64,000 nucleotides of DNA from Caenorhabditis remanei (GCF_010183535.1 NC_071331.1:24924001-24988000); one strand, 5' to 3'. Positions 33,254 to 45,638 are shown, counted from the first letter of the stretch. Made by a program: numbers and translations. Notes: generated by a model from the sequence alone, not told the origin.

Positions 33254-36020
33254 ATGGATCTACTGAACACCACCATCTCTTCACATCTGGAAATGGAATC
33301 AACATCTGGAAATGTGACAGACATTGTCGAAGATTACTGTCACTATGAAGTCCTACAACCCCATATGCTTGTTATGCGGTTTTGGATGGTTTCCATATTT
33401 GGGTCGACGATTTCTTTCATTTCTATGATTGAGAATATCTTCTTGTTTTGGCTTTTTGTTACGAGGTGGGTTCTACTTTTGGTTTTTAGTTAAACGAGGA
33501 CTTTGCAGATTCCGATACTTCAGAAAATTTTGAGAAACTTTTATTATTGACGCACATGCTAATAGTCCTCTCGGACTCTTTCCAAGATTTTCAAAATTTT
33601 TCAAAATCCGAGTTATACTAGAAACCTGGGAGCTTGAGCTGAAAATTGGCGACAATTCCGGTTATCCTGACTCAAAATGAGCCTAGGTGGAAAAGTTTTT
33701 CCGTGTAGTCCTCTCGGACAAGTTTTTTGCTAAATTCCATTTTTTATACCGAAAAATAAGGAAAAAACAGGAAAATGTGAGGAAATGAAAACAGACTCCG
33801 TGGATTCTGATTCAGCTGGATCTTTCAAAACAGAATACAGTGGGAAATCCCTTTTTCGTTCTTCTTTTTTCTTCCCCAGACTTTGAAAATTCGGGGAAAA
33901 AAAAGGGTTTTCGGATTTCTGATTTTTTTCCGAAATTCTTTTAGGTCTTTCCTGGATTTTGAAAAATTTTGAAAATCCTGGAGGACTACACGGCGATTAT
34001 TAGCATATGCGCCAATGATAATAGTTTCTTAGAATTGCCTGGAGTACCCGAATATGAGCATATGACCTAGACATCCAAAACTAGTCCCTGATTGACATTT
34101 TACGTTTTTTAACACCAAAAATATGTTTTAAGAAAATAAACGTGGCCTTGAAAACCAAATTTGCGAAAGTTAGTCCCCCAACTGTTTTTTTCAAGCTGGG
34201 AAACCATTAAAACAGTGAGAAACCTAGAAACCCTAAAGTTCAAAATTCTCGGTTTTAGCCCTTTCTCGGCTTTTTAGTGGTTTAACCGTTCAACAATCGA
34301 ATTTTTTTACTTCTAGTCGTCGACATCGTCGAGAAAACCTCTTCATAATGCTTCTGGCGTTTTTCGACATCTTCGTATCAATGGCGTACATCATGCTGAT
34401 GTCAGTGAACGTGTTATCCGATGTGTTGATGTCGCCAGTTCTTGTCAGTGTCTGGTACACGTATATGATACCAATTCTTACCGTATCCCATATTGCAATG
34501 ACGTCATCTTCTTTTCTCATTGTTGCTGCGTCGTTTGAAAGATATTGTGCAACATTGAACTCACCGTATTTAAGGTTTGCGCAGAGGTACGTTAGGAAGT
34601 TTGAAACAATTTTCTCACAGTACAGTACTTTATTTCAGAAACCGATCATTCCTTGCACTATGTGCAGTTTTTCTGGGAGTTGTGAGTAAAGGAACGATTT
34701 CAATTGAGTTTGAGCTAGTCCATCACGAACAATGTATCGGTCAAATGATGGCGACCACGATGAAGTTCCGCCCATTTGTCTTTGAGACCCAATACCATTA
34801 CCTCTTTCGTTTCTGGTATCGAAACTTTGTGACAGTCTTCGCACCATTCTTTATTCTTCTCTATCTGAATATTCGAATAGTAAAGGCGCTAACCACATAC
34901 ACCACCGCTACAGTATGCCTAGTAACTAATGGAAACAGTGAGGACTTGCAGAAAAGAAAGGTAATAGTAACCATAATTGTTAAACTCACTAGGGAAGGTG
35001 GAGTGAACATAGAGTTATGGGACGTGACTTATATAATTGGAAAGCTGAAATTACACCGATTCCAAATATATAATCAGTTTTTGCCCTGGAGGCCTGGTAT
35101 TCGAGAAAAATGAGGTCAACCATTTTAGTTCGTAGACGAGTCAATATATGGGGAACGAGGCGTGGGTGGTAGATTTTACCTAGTTTTTCTCGAATACCAG
35201 ACCTCGAGGGCAAAAACTGAATATATATTTGGAATCAGCGTGATTTCAGCTTTCTAATGGTATAGGTCACGCTCCATAACTCCACGGTCATTCCGTAACT
35301 TTCTCTAGTCAACGGTTTTTATTCTAGGCAAGTGCTCGTGCAGCAACTCGGACATTGGTAATGGTTGGGTGCTGTTATATCGTGTCAAATATCATCAATG
35401 TGATACTAACTTCATTGGAACAGACTAATAACGAGTTGGCTGATGATCATCCAGAGTGAGTTTTGAAACGTTGAAAATCCTTGATAATTCAAAAAAGGGC
35501 GGAGTTAGAGAAAAGTGGCAAACTACAAAAATGTAGCAGAGCTCGGTTGTAAGAAACGTGCCGTGCTAATAGAAGTGTACCATTTTCAGCCTCTACATTG
35601 TCCTAATTGACTTGGTGTCCCTCCTCACCACAATGGCGTGTGCCGCACGCCTCCCCATCTACCTTTACTGTCAACCAGTTCTCCGTCGTGAGATATTTCT
35701 GCGATTCAAGCGACTTTGTGTTCCATGTGTGAGTAATTGGGGTGAAATTAGAGACGCTATCTGTTTTTGCAGTACTCAGATGTTTCCAGAGTTCATCGTC
35801 CCCTGAAAAACTTGGCGAGCGATTGAAATCCGTTGAGACAGACACCAGTTTTTTGGTGAGTTTTTAAATTTTTTTAACTGAAAACTCTAAGAAATATGTT
35901 ATGTTACAGAGTAGAGGTGAAGCAACTAACTCGGAATGCATTCCAATTTCTGAAGTGACGGGCGCTAAGAAATCTCCGACAAAGTGCTGTCTACATTCTC
36001 CATATGAAACACTTCTGTGA
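33254..36020 (+). CDS. Class A (rhodopsin-like) G-protein-coupled receptor, probably peptide type
   Basis: Seven exons: 33254-33465, 34317-34586, 34639-34960, 35328-35455, 35590-35728, 35790-35855, 35910-36020; 415 aa, all phases agree. Seven hydrophobic spans are visible: about residues 40-68 (FWMVSIFGSTISFISMIENI), 77-101, 113-141, 162-182, 222-241, 274-300 and 312-338. The E/DRY position reads FERYC near residue 145, at the end of span 3; span 7 ends RLPIYLYCQP, in the NPxxY position but altered. The extracellular N-terminus has N-glycosylation sequons (NTT, NVT). This pattern fits nematode neuropeptide-type receptors; the ligand cannot be told. The last two exons give a cysteine-rich tail (KCCLHSPYETLL). 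An alternative acceptor at 35773 would give a much shorter tail. Intron 1 (850 bp) and intron 3 carry foldbacks. Confidence 0.85.
33480..34010. repeat. Repeat of the GTCCTCTCGGACAA family in GPCR intron 1
   Basis: A TTGCAGATTCCGATACTTCA start with AGAAAATTTTGAGAAACTTT, a TAGTCCTCTCGGAC core twice (about 33560 and 33705) and a complementary end (GGACTACACGGCGATTATTA, about 33980). Relatives: 45720-46245, 57465-57780, fragments at 27155 and 43285. Confidence 0.65.
34985..35310. repeat. Foldback of the GTTTTTGCCC family in GPCR intron 3
   Basis: ACTAGGGAAGGTGGAGTG with GTTATGGGACGTGACTTATA on the left mirrors GTCACGCTCCATAACTCCAC with ACTTTCTCTAGT on the right. The element fills nearly the whole intron between 34961 and 35327. 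Confidence 0.8.
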
Positions 36021-37563
36021 TCAGCTTCTATTTTTATAATTATTGGTATTTGATAAATAATTTTCTCAAAAAATGTATATTCACTCTTTGGTAACAAAAA
36101 GTGTCCTCCAGTACTTTGAAGTCCGTAGATTCCGAATTAAAATGAAAATTCTGCAAAATGCTCCTGTGAACCGAGTTATGAACCGCCAAACTTTTCCTAT
36201 CGTTCTGTAGCAAAAAAGCTTAACAATAGGAAAAGTTGGACGAGTCATAACTCGGCCCAAATTAGGTTTTCGCAGAATTTTATTTCAGATTCGGAATTTA
36301 CGGACTCGAAAGTATCAGGGGTCAAATTCTTGAGTCGTGCGAAAGAGGACACTTCGACGACTTCCTTTGTTAGAGTATTTCAGTCTTTTCCTAGGGGACT
36401 GCCGGAATGTCTACCACTTTTCCAAGGTTTGACGGGTCACAATTCGATTGACAGAAGGATTAAGCATAATATTATTTCAGATTCGGAATCTACAGACTCG
36501 AAAGTATCAGAGACCAAATTCTTGAGAAGTTTGGAAAAGTCCTTTGGTGGTTCCCTTGCCAGACAAAAAATTTGGAAAAGCCAAGGTTATAATTTTAGGT
36601 ACCGTAAAACCTCAAGCCTGTTCTCATAACGTTTCGGCGTTTTGGTCATCATCCTGCCTGTCGGTCTGTCCAGATGTTTGGACCCGAAGAAGACTCACGC
36701 AAACCCTTTAGATGAACCTGAGGAAAAAAAAAAGACTCTTAGGAAGACGTTAAACAGACTCTTAGGAAGACGTTTGGGCTTAGTCTTCACAATTTCCATT
36801 GTCCCGTCTGTCTAGATATCTGTCAGATTCTTCTACATGCATTCCGGTAAGTAGGCCCTTAACTTGACCCATAGGTTCATACACATAAGATGGAGTTTCG
36901 AGTTGAGACAAATTCTATCATATCAAATTTTGCGCTGATTCCGAATCTGTGTTCCGTTTTTGCAGAATTCATCTGTGAAAAAAGTTACTCAAGTGCTCCA
37001 GGTAACAAATGGTTAATTTACACGGATCTCAAACTTGTCCTTTTCGATGTTTTTTACAAACTATTTTTTCATTTTCTAGCTGTTTTTAAATCAGAAAAAA
37101 CTCACTAACGAAGTTAAAAACCAAACAACATTCAATATTATTAAATTTTTTAAAAATTGAGGAATTTTTTTTTCTAAAAACACAATTTTGATATTCGTGA
37201 AAATGCATTAATAACTCTTTTCAAAGACGGATCTTGCAAAAACAAAACACAGATTCGGAATCAGCGCAAAATTTGCAATATTTTCCCACTCAGAACTCCA
37301 TTCTATGTGTAGACCATTCCATAGTTAGACTTGAAAATTTTTTTTAACTGTCTATATGACTTTGTACTGTAGCGTAAAACCGCATCTACAAATGCGTGAA
37401 TACTTCCAGATCAATTTTGACCGACAGTTCTTCCTTTTTCTCCATGTAATACCTGTCATAGATAAGAGTGGTCATCTCTGTTTCTCTACACACTCTCTTT
37501 CTCTGTTTGTACTTTCCTCCTTCTCTTCTTCTATTGATTTATATGCGCATGATGAAAAAAGAC
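36021..37563. other. Intergenic stretch between GPCR and receptor array
   Basis: Two foldbacks: 36098-36345 (AGATTCCGAATCTGAAA family, with an extra half copy to about 36530) and 36850-37330 (CATAAGATGGAGTTTCGAGT then GCGCTGATTCCGAATCTGTG, against its complement). Unique DNA from about 37340 to 37563 is probably the promoter of the first nuclear receptor. No gene otherwise. Confidence 0.55.
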
Positions 37564-40180
37564 ATGAAAAACTTGAAAACTTTTTGTCAAATATGTAATT
37601 CTACTGGAAATGGACTTCATTTTGGAGTCGAGGCTTGCAGGTAGGTCCCATGTTTTACTTAGTTTTTAAATATAAATTTTCAGAGGCTGCACTTCATTTT
37701 TCCGTCGTTCCATTGTCCAAGAAAAGGTGTATAAATGCAATGAAGACTATTCCTGTGACATTGGAAATCTCTCGATTGATATGTCGCAAAAGTGTAGAAG
37801 GTGTCGATTTGAGAAGTGTCTGAACGTTGGAATGAAAAAGGATGCAGTTCAGAAAAATCGAGATTCTTATGGTAGTCGGAAGAATTTGATGGCAGTTGTA
37901 CCCTCGCCATCTGGAAGTAATAGGCTCAAGTTCCCAGTACCTTCTTTGATTTTGGAACCAATTGGAAACAATTATTCACATTTGGAAAATCTCAGGCTAG
38001 TGGTGCATTTGGAGGAGGGGAGCAGTATGTTTATGGTTAGTTTTTGACAGAGATTAAAAATAAGCTTAGGGGAATTTTCGAAATTTTATTGCTATAAAAT
38101 ACCAAAAGTTCACTGAGTTCGGTAGAAAATGGCTGAATTAGTAACTCTTGTATACTGTATGAAAGCTTTTTTGCTATGCGCCTTTAAAACTACAGTAAGA
38201 ATTTGCACTGCTTAATCGTAAGTAATTCCTTGGGCCTTTTGGGTGCGTTACAAAAAGTTTTCTGTCAAAGATTTAAAATCTTTTCCAGAAAAAAGTTCCG
38301 CGACGACACACATTCAAAGAAACAGATAAGCTGATGCGAATCGAGTTTGAAATCATCAAAGATTGGATTTTCAACTCGTTTCCTCAAATATCGGATCTCG
38401 AAACTGACCAGAAGAATATTCTGTTGAGACACTTCTACATCCAATTCTTCATTCTTGAAGGTGGTTTTCTTGCTTGTAAAAAACAACGGAATGATGTATG
38501 GTTCTTGCCAAATGGAGATTATATTGACTGTCAGAATCTTGGAAGTTTCTACACGGATCACAGTAAACCACAACAGTCGTCGACGTACTCGGAAAATGCG
38601 GCGAAGTGAGTATTAAGAGATTTGTTTTTTTCCAATTCGCGATGCGTGCCCCGTCTCGGTTCAATCGTTAAATTTCACCATATGCTACTGTAAATGCACC
38701 ATATCACACGACAAAGACCCAAAAAACGTCAGAAATTCTTAAAAGTCTTTTTTAGCACCGTGCCAACCGTTGTGCGACGGAGCAAATCTACAACGTTCTA
38801 ATATTTTCAGATTATCAAAAGGAACATGTGTTGGGTGTAGACGAATGGTGACACATCCGATGTTGAGAGAGAAAATTGATCAATTTAAGTTTTTGGCCCT
38901 CGCCGCGTTGATATTATTCGAATCAGGTGAACTTTAGTGTTAAGAAGCTACAAGAAAATGATACTTAAGGCCTCGAAGGACAATCGAAAGAAAGTTCCGA
39001 GATATGCTACAAAATCAGGAACACAGTACAACGGGAGCTTTTACAATATTATGCAGCGAGGCGTGTTGATGAGTATTCTCTACGAGTGGGCAATATTTTA
39101 TCAATACTTCCGAGTTTGCAGGTATTGGCCTTTATTTTTGTAATTGACTAATTACTGGTTACTCAAGAAAATCGACTGGGATAGGTTGAGATCGGTGGAG
39201 ATCGACTGGGATCGGTTGAGATTGCTTGAGATTGCATAAAATCGGCTGAGATCGTTTAAGATCGGCTGGAAACAACTGACATTGGTGGAAATCGATTCAG
39301 ATCGGCTGGGATTGGCAAAGATCGTCAGAAATCGCTCAAGATCAGTTGAGATCGTACAAGTCCTCCGGCCCAACACGTGTCGGCACGTAACTCGCTTCAA
39401 AATGTATATTGTCGAAATAAACTTTCTTGACATTTGGTGTTTGCGGACTAAAGTTCCCAAGCTTAAAATAAGTCACGCCATGTTTCCGTTATCTCGGCTA
39501 TGAGACGAACTTCCCAAGCTTTTCTAAATATATAGCCGAGGCAACGGACCGCAAACGCCAAATGTCAAGAAAGTTTATTTTGACAATATATATTTTGAAG
39601 GGAGTTACGTGCCGCCCGTGTTGGACCGGAGGATATGTACGATCTCAACCGATCTTAAGCGATTTCAGCGGATCTTTTCAAACTATTTATAAATTTGGGT
39701 ACTTTTGACTACGTGGTGTTCATTTCTGCTGTCTCTGCGAGCCTAGTTTTGATCTTTCAAACTTTTCGAATGGTTAAGAATAAATAGAAGACCTTTGAAA
39801 CGCTTGAGAGATCATAACTCGGCTCGCAGAGACATCTAGCAAGTTTTGATTTTAGAAATGGGTTCCCCGTAGTCGAAAGTACCTATGGTCAGATTTATAG
39901 ATAGTTTGAAGGTCCCGTCACCAACGACTTCCCTTGTTAGGCGATCTCAACCGATCTGAAGCAATCTTGAACAATGTCAACCGATCCCAGCCAATCTTGA
40001 GCGATCTCAAGAAAGTTTATTTCGACTATACCCACAAAACTGGAATCAAGCCCCTAACTCCTTTTTCCATTTCAGAAAGCCACTTACAAAATGCTAGATG
40101 ATATGGAGCTAGTGCATCTTCTCAACAACACCCCTGACGTTGGGTCATTCTATAAATATTTCTCAGATCCGCGTTGTTAA
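37564..40180 (+). CDS. Nuclear hormone receptor 1 of tandem array
   Basis: Six exons: 37564-37640, 37684-38035, 38289-38605, 38811-38926, 38970-39121, 40076-40180; 372 aa, in frame, AATAAA at 40195. The DNA-binding domain fills the first two exons: CQIC..HFGVEACRGC, then TSFFRRSIVQEKVYKC, and CRRCRFEKCLNVGM. The P-box reads CRGCTSFF where its neighbours have CSACSAFF/CRACSAFF. The ligand-binding domain of the Caenorhabditis supplementary type follows (IKDWIFNSFPQISDLETDQK, FYIQFFILEGGFLACKKQ, YIDCQNLGSFY). The AF-2-like end differs from the other three (SFYKYFSDPRC against AYSVDRKFYD). Two further in-frame ATGs lie just upstream (37549, 37552), so the start is uncertain by five codons. The last intron (954 bp) holds a large foldback with minisatellite arms. 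Confidence 0.85.
39171..40020. repeat. Foldback with GATCGG minisatellite arms in receptor 1 intron
   Basis: From about 39171 to 39358 there is an irregular tandem of GGTTGAGATCG-like units of about 11-12 bp. Next come an arm (CCTCCGGCCCAACACG, CGTAACTCGCTTCAAAATG, TTTCTTGACATTTGG), a centre, and the complementary arm ending near 39645, followed by ATCTCAACCGATCTTAAGCG units on the opposite strand. A second block of the minus-type units is at 39942-40015. Between them sit two ACTCGGCTCGCAGAGACATC arms (39715-39910). Confidence 0.75.
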
Positions 40181-40413
40181 ATGTTCAAAAGTTGAATAAA
40201 ACTGTACCTCATCGTGTTAATCCCTTCCATATTCTCCCCCCATCGGCCACTAATTGTCATCGCTCTCTGCGCCTCTCCACTCAACACGGTCTCTAGTTTT
40301 GTATCTTGTAGTCTCTAGTCTTTTGAAATGAATGTTGGCTTAGCAAACATTGTTTAACTGGGTGGAAAAGGACTTCTGTCTGGTGGTGTTCATTTTCTTC
40401 TTTTTGAGAAAAA

Positions 40414-42473
40414 ATGAGCTTTAAATGTCAGGTTTGTGATGGGCCGGCCAGTGGAGTCCATTTTGGAGCCGATGTTTGTAGGTGAGCATTTTTAAAGGAG
40501 CCAAAAAAAATTGAGTTGGCACTTTGGATCCGAAAACAAACGTCATACAATTTTGGGCAATTTTAGGTTCAGTGTCTGGCGTGTCGTTGCCGCGTTTTTG
40601 ATACCCTAAATTGAAAGATTTAGAAGTGTCTGGGGCGTCGCCGACGCGTCTATCCTAAAATGGCTAAAAATGGCTAAAATAGATTAAAAATGTCTAAAAA
40701 TGAATAAAAATCACTAACAATCGCAAAAAAATCGCTAAAAACAGCCAGAAATCGCTAAAAATCGCTGTTTCAAAAACTCAATGTCGGGATATTTCGAATC
40801 TGGCGTACCTTTGGCGCTTTTTTTGATACTCAAATTCCTAGAATCATTTTTTCAGAGCCTGCTCTGCATTCTTCCGTCGTTCAGTCTCCAGAAGCCACGT
40901 GTACAAATGCAAGGGTCAAGGGTCGTGTGAAATTATGTCAGGTTGGTACTTTTTGTGTATTCAGACAGACATATACTAGGTCCCCTCCAGCTAATCCCTA
41001 ATCCCCAATTCCAGCTAGACGAACAATGTGTAAAAGTTGTCGATTCGTGAAGTGCACTGTGATTGGAATGAGAAAAGATTGTGTACAGAAGAATCGAGAT
41101 TTGTATGGAAAACGATCGATGACAATACCTGAATTTCTCAAAAATCTTGTGGAAATGTATAACCAGTTGGGTGTCAAACGATTAGCAGTCTACACCCCAA
41201 GACCCGGGAGGAGTCCTATAAATTTCAAGCATACAACTCAAGTATTACTGCAAGAATATCACTTGCTCTCTGATTGGATATACAACTCATTTGACAGCTA
41301 CTACGCCGCACTGGCAAACGATCAAAAAGAAGTTTTATTCCGCAACTTTTTCTTCCAATTTGTGGTGCTTGAAGCGGGTTTCCGAGCCGGTCAACATAGG
41401 CGGAATGATGTTTGGTTCATGCCTTCCATGGATTACATAGACTGTGTTAATCTGGACACTTTCTTTCACGACCCGGACACGCCCCAACCAATGAGTTCAG
41501 AGGAAGCTGTCAAGTGAGCTAGCTAATAGTAACCTCACTTTTGAAATCCGAGTTCCAGAGTCTTCGGATGGTCATTTGGTGTATATCATAGGAACGTGTC
41601 CATTCCAATGATTAACCATCAAATTGATACTGTAGAGTTATTGGTTCTGGCAACGTTGATACTCTTCTCAACAGGTACTATTTGTAAGACTGTTTTTCAG
41701 TTCTAACCCTTTGACTAAATACAGGCATCGATGGGCAATCCGAAGAGTGTTATGAACTACGTCGGCAGATGAGAGAACGTGTTCAAAAAGAGATGCTTGA
41801 CTACTACAAAATCACGAAGACTACAGAAGAAGCACCACTTCGAATGGGATGTGTACTGTCAATGCTACCGAATATACAGGTATTTACAGTATCTAACAAA
41901 ATGTTGTCTCACCGAGTGACCGTTAGGGGCCTATACCATTAAAAAGCTGAAATCACACTGATTCCAAATATATATTCAGTTTTTTCCCTTGATGTCTGGT
42001 GTTCGAGAAAAAAGAGGTCAAAGTTTGGACACTGGTAGAGACTTGACAGCTATCCAAACTTTGACCTCATTTTTCTCAAATACCAGACCTCGATGGGAAA
42101 AACTGAATATACATTTGAAATCAGCGTTTTCTTAGCTTTCCAATGGTATATGTAACGTCTCGCAACTCTACGGTCATTTGGAGGCCTTCCCTATTAAGAG
42201 CTCCTTTTGGACGCGGATAAAGCAAGTGGTACTCGATTTTGAGCATTTCATTGATTATCATATAAAAAAGTTGAATTCCACGATAATTTAAAGCCAAAAA
42301 TCAGCACAACTTTGAGGAAGATTATCTACAAAGCAATTTGATGTCATCATCCTCAATCGCCATATTTTCAGAGAGCAACGCGGCGGTTTCAAGAGGAAAT
42401 CGAATTGAGACATGTGTTGAAAGCGTATTCCGTGGACCGAAAGTTTTATGATACGTGTTTGGGAAAGTTTTAA
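40414..42473 (+). CDS. Nuclear hormone receptor 2 of tandem array
   Basis: Six exons: 40414-40481, 40856-40941, 41015-41513, 41559-41674, 41725-41879, 42372-42473; 341 aa, stop TAA, AATAAA at 42506. Two C4 zinc fingers: CQVCDGPASGVHFGADVCRAC with SAFFRRSVS, and CKSCRFVKCTVIGM. A linker (VQKNRDLYGKRS) leads to a ligand-binding domain with ILQ-type helices (LLSDWIYNSFDSYYAALAND, FFFQFVVLEAGFRAGQ, MDYIDCVNLDTFFHD). The C-terminus RATRRFQEEIELRHVLKAYS ends in a short AF-2-like segment. Supplementary nuclear receptors of this kind act as ligand-gated or metabolic transcription factors; the target genes cannot be read here. The exon pattern is the same as the other array members, pointing to tandem duplication. 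Confidence 0.9.
41915..42195. repeat. Foldback of the GTTTTTGCCC family in receptor 2 intron
   Basis: Left arm GGCCTATACCATTAAAAAGC with GTTTTTTCCCTTGATGTCTG; right arm complementary (CAGACCTCGATGGGAAAAAC, GCTTTCCAATGGTATATG). It lies in the last intron. Confidence 0.75.
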
Positions 42474-42667
42474 AAAATAACGAATAATATTACAAATGGT
42501 CTCTAAATAAAACCGTCGCCTACACTTTTCCTATCATCATTTCTCTATCACACTCTCTCATTCCTACGTACTCTATCAGATTCCGTACACAATATGTATT
42601 TTGTAGTGTGTCACGTTTGTACCATCGCTAATTCACACATTGTTTTCTATTCTCCAATTTTCTCAAA

Positions 42668-45638
42668 ATGACCAATTTATGTCAAGTCTGTCATGACGCT
42701 TCAACTGGAACACATTTCGGTGTTCAGGTTTGCAGGTATTCCAAAACATTTGAGTCTTAATATTAATCACTCTTGAATTTCAGCGCTTGCACAGCATTTT
42801 TCCGAAGAACTGTCTCTAAAAACCAACGATACAGGTGTAAGGAGAAGAAAGCGTGTGAGATTCTGTCAAGTGAGTCTCTTAACTATGTGTATGTCTGTCT
42901 GAATGTCTGTTTGTCCAAAATTTTTAATAAAAACCCTTTTATAACTATTGTTTGCAGCAATCCGGAATATTTGCAAGTCTTGTCGATTTGCAAAGTGTTT
43001 GGCAGTGGGGATGAAGAAAGATGGTAGGTCTGCTTGTATTTTATGACAAACAATAATATTAGGGTTTTCGAAATTTTTCGAAACTCAACCTAGAACAACT
43101 TAGAGAAGTGGTTTTAGGCTCAAAATGTGCGGAATCTTGAAGACGATTTATAAAAAATAAATTCAACTGAAAAATCGCAGACTAGTTTCCCATTGAAAGT
43201 GGTCAAAACCAAATAAACTCGCACATTCTATAAATCGCTCTAAACGCAATTCTCTTTCTCCTGGAGCTTTGATGGAGGTTTTCCGTAGTCCTCTGGGACA
43301 AGATTTTTTGGTCAATTCCTCTCGTTTTCTCATTTTTTCAGCATTTCTTTCCTCCAACTCCTTCCTCCAACTCCTTTACCTAATCCTCCAACTCCAACTC
43401 CTTTACCTAATTCAGTTAAATAATTTTTATAATTTTAAGGAGAGGCATGCGTGGAGGACCGTGAGTGCAGTCCGTCCCATGTTCCTCCAACTCCTTTACC
43501 TAAGGTGTTTTTGTTTAGAAATTTGTTTGTAGGGGTTTTCAAAGATTCTGAATCGAACTGCATTCACAGTTTTTCAGATCACCTCCCATTTTCTCGGAAC
43601 CTTCATTTTAGGGGGGTGTCTTAACATTATTGGACGCACTGTAGTTGGTACCTACAACTCATACAATTACAATTTATGGCAATATAACCGGTTAACTTTT
43701 CTAGGCGTTCAAAAATTCCGAGATGTCTACGGTAAACGTGAATGTCCCCGAGTGTCCCCTTCCATCCCAAGATTTCCGATTCTAGACTCTCTCGTTCGTA
43801 ACTATACACATCTGGAGAACGTGAGACAAGTGATACATCGAGATGAGACGAAAAGTGTTTTCCTGGAAAAGAGTCCGCGAGCACTCAACTACAAAGAGTC
43901 AATCAATGTGTTCCTGAAAGAATATCAACTTGTGGAGGACTGGATTGTCAACTCATTCAATGAGTTTGCCATGTTTCCAAGTGATCAGAAGGTTGGTACT
44001 TGTGACGTGACCTATACCACAAGAAAGCTGAAATCACGCTGATTTCAAATATATATTCAGTTTTTGCCCTCGGGGCCTGGTATTCGAGAAAAATGGGGTC
44101 GAAATTGTGACCGCTGACAAGTCATTACCTTATGTTCATTGTGGTTTTAGACGAATTTCACCATTTGGAGTCTGGGGCTTCTTCGACGCGTTTTTATCTT
44201 CCGCTAAACTCAAAACTTGGAAAAGGAGTAATTTGGGATGATTTAGAGCCAAAAACCTAGAATTTATTTCAAGCTTTAAATCTAATAGTTAGAAAGCTGT
44301 CGTACCTTGGGCGCGTTTTTGTTAATTTCAGAAAAATTTGGATAAAAATGAGTGATTTTTGTCGATTTTGAGCTTGAAACCTGGAATTTTCATAAACTGG
44401 AGCGCGTTGAACGCGTTTTTCATCAGCACTGGCTCAAAAATCAAAAAATGTCGAGTCTTGAGCGCCTCTTTATGATATTTTTTTAATCCCCTTGTGATTT
44501 TGAGTAAAGAACCCAAATGTTTAGAGTCTGGGGCGCATAGGACGCGTTTCTGATCGGCATCTGTTTAAATTTGGTTTTTCTCGAGTACCAAGCCTCAAGG
44601 ACAATAACTGAATATATATTTGAAATCAACGCGTGATTTCAGCTTTTCAATGATATTCACCACGTCCCATTACACCTCCAACCCTTCTATTTCAGTCTGT
44701 ACTCCTCCGCAATTTCTATCTTCAATTCGTACTACTCGAAGGCGGACACTTTGCATGTCAACGTGGCAGAAGTGACATCACCTTCTTGCCATCTGGGGAT
44801 TATATAGATTGTGTGAATCCAGAGACATATTATAACGATCCGGATGGTCGGCAACCGATTTCTGCAGGAGATGCGGCGAAGTAAATTTTTGGTTTTTTTA
44901 GAGTGTCTCGCTGTCTGTGCTCTCTCCTCTCGCTCTCTTCGCCAACTTTAAAACGACTATAACTCTTTGAGTTAAAGAGCTATCAAAAATATTTTAATTA
45001 ACAAAATATAGAGAATTTCAAGGGCTACATTTTTGTAGTTGACAACTTTCTGGTAGCTCCGCCCACTTTAGAGATAGACGCGTTTTCAAAGGTTAAAAGT
45101 GAGAGTGAGAAAGGGAGACGCTAAAAGTGTCTGACTTTTTTTTTTAATCTAGCTTCTTTCTTCCAGAATGTTCGCCAGCTCCTTCGGCACATACCGTCGA
45201 AACGTGACGCACCCGATGCAACGAGACCATGTAGATCAATTCGAGTTTCTCGCTCTCTCCGCATTAACTCTATTCGACACTGGTTTGGAAGGACAATCGG
45301 ATGAAAATATTGAAATATGCCGACGAATGAGAGAATCCATTCAGCGGGAGGTGTTACTGTACTGCAAGTTGAAAAAGAGGACAGAGTTGGATGCGTCGAT
45401 TCGTTTGGGGAATATGCTATCGATTCTTCCCAATTTACAGGTACCGCTTCTTACAACTGCGCTCTACCGGAATCACAGAAAATTGTGTGGTGGAGCGCAG
45501 TTTTAAAAACTGTGAACAAAATAACAAAATTCAAATTTCCAGAGAGCCGCAAGACGATTCCATGAGGATATGACGTTGAGCAATGTGATGAATGCGTATT
45601 CAGTGGATCAGAAGTTTTATGAACTTGGAAAGTTGTAG
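42668..45638 (+). CDS. Nuclear hormone receptor 3 of tandem array, last splice acceptor shifted
   Basis: Exons 42668-42735, 42784-42869, 42958-43023, 43705-43991, 44696-44880, 45167-45440 join cleanly (DNA-binding domain CQVCHDASTGTHFGVQVCSAC, TAFFRRTVSKNQRYRC, CKSCRFAKCLAVGM; ligand-binding domain LVEDWIVNSFNEFAMFPSDQ, FYLQFVLLEGGHFACQ, SGDYIDCVNPETYY, RRNVTHPMQRDHVDQFEFLA). The last exon should begin with the RAARRF block, as in receptors 2 and 4, and that frame is open from 45541 to 45638 (ending KFYELGKL, TAG). However, the only acceptor, TTTCCAG, ends at 45542, two bases inside that frame. Normal splicing to 45543 would shift the frame and stop after about six residues, losing the final helix. 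Unlike receptors 1 and 2 there is no intron between FDTG and LEGQ. The protein is probably truncated, or there is a sequence error. Confidence 0.75.
45440..45510. repeat. Small hairpin element at the last donor of receptor 3
   Basis: CTTACAACTGCGCTCTACCG and AATTGTGTGGTGGAGCGCAG form an imperfect hairpin that begins a few bases after the splice donor at 45441. The same hairpin occurs at about 26628-26745, 30645-30710 and 58340-58412. Confidence 0.65.

Noticed and set aside
35773..35826. Short GPCR ending as the main form
   Set aside because: The downstream acceptor at 35790 stays in frame through two more exons with coding-like sequence and proper donor; the short form is kept only as an alternative.
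39171..39358. CRISPR-like regular repeat
   Set aside because: The GATCGG units are short, imperfect and directly adjacent without unique spacers; the context is a eukaryotic intron. It is a minisatellite.
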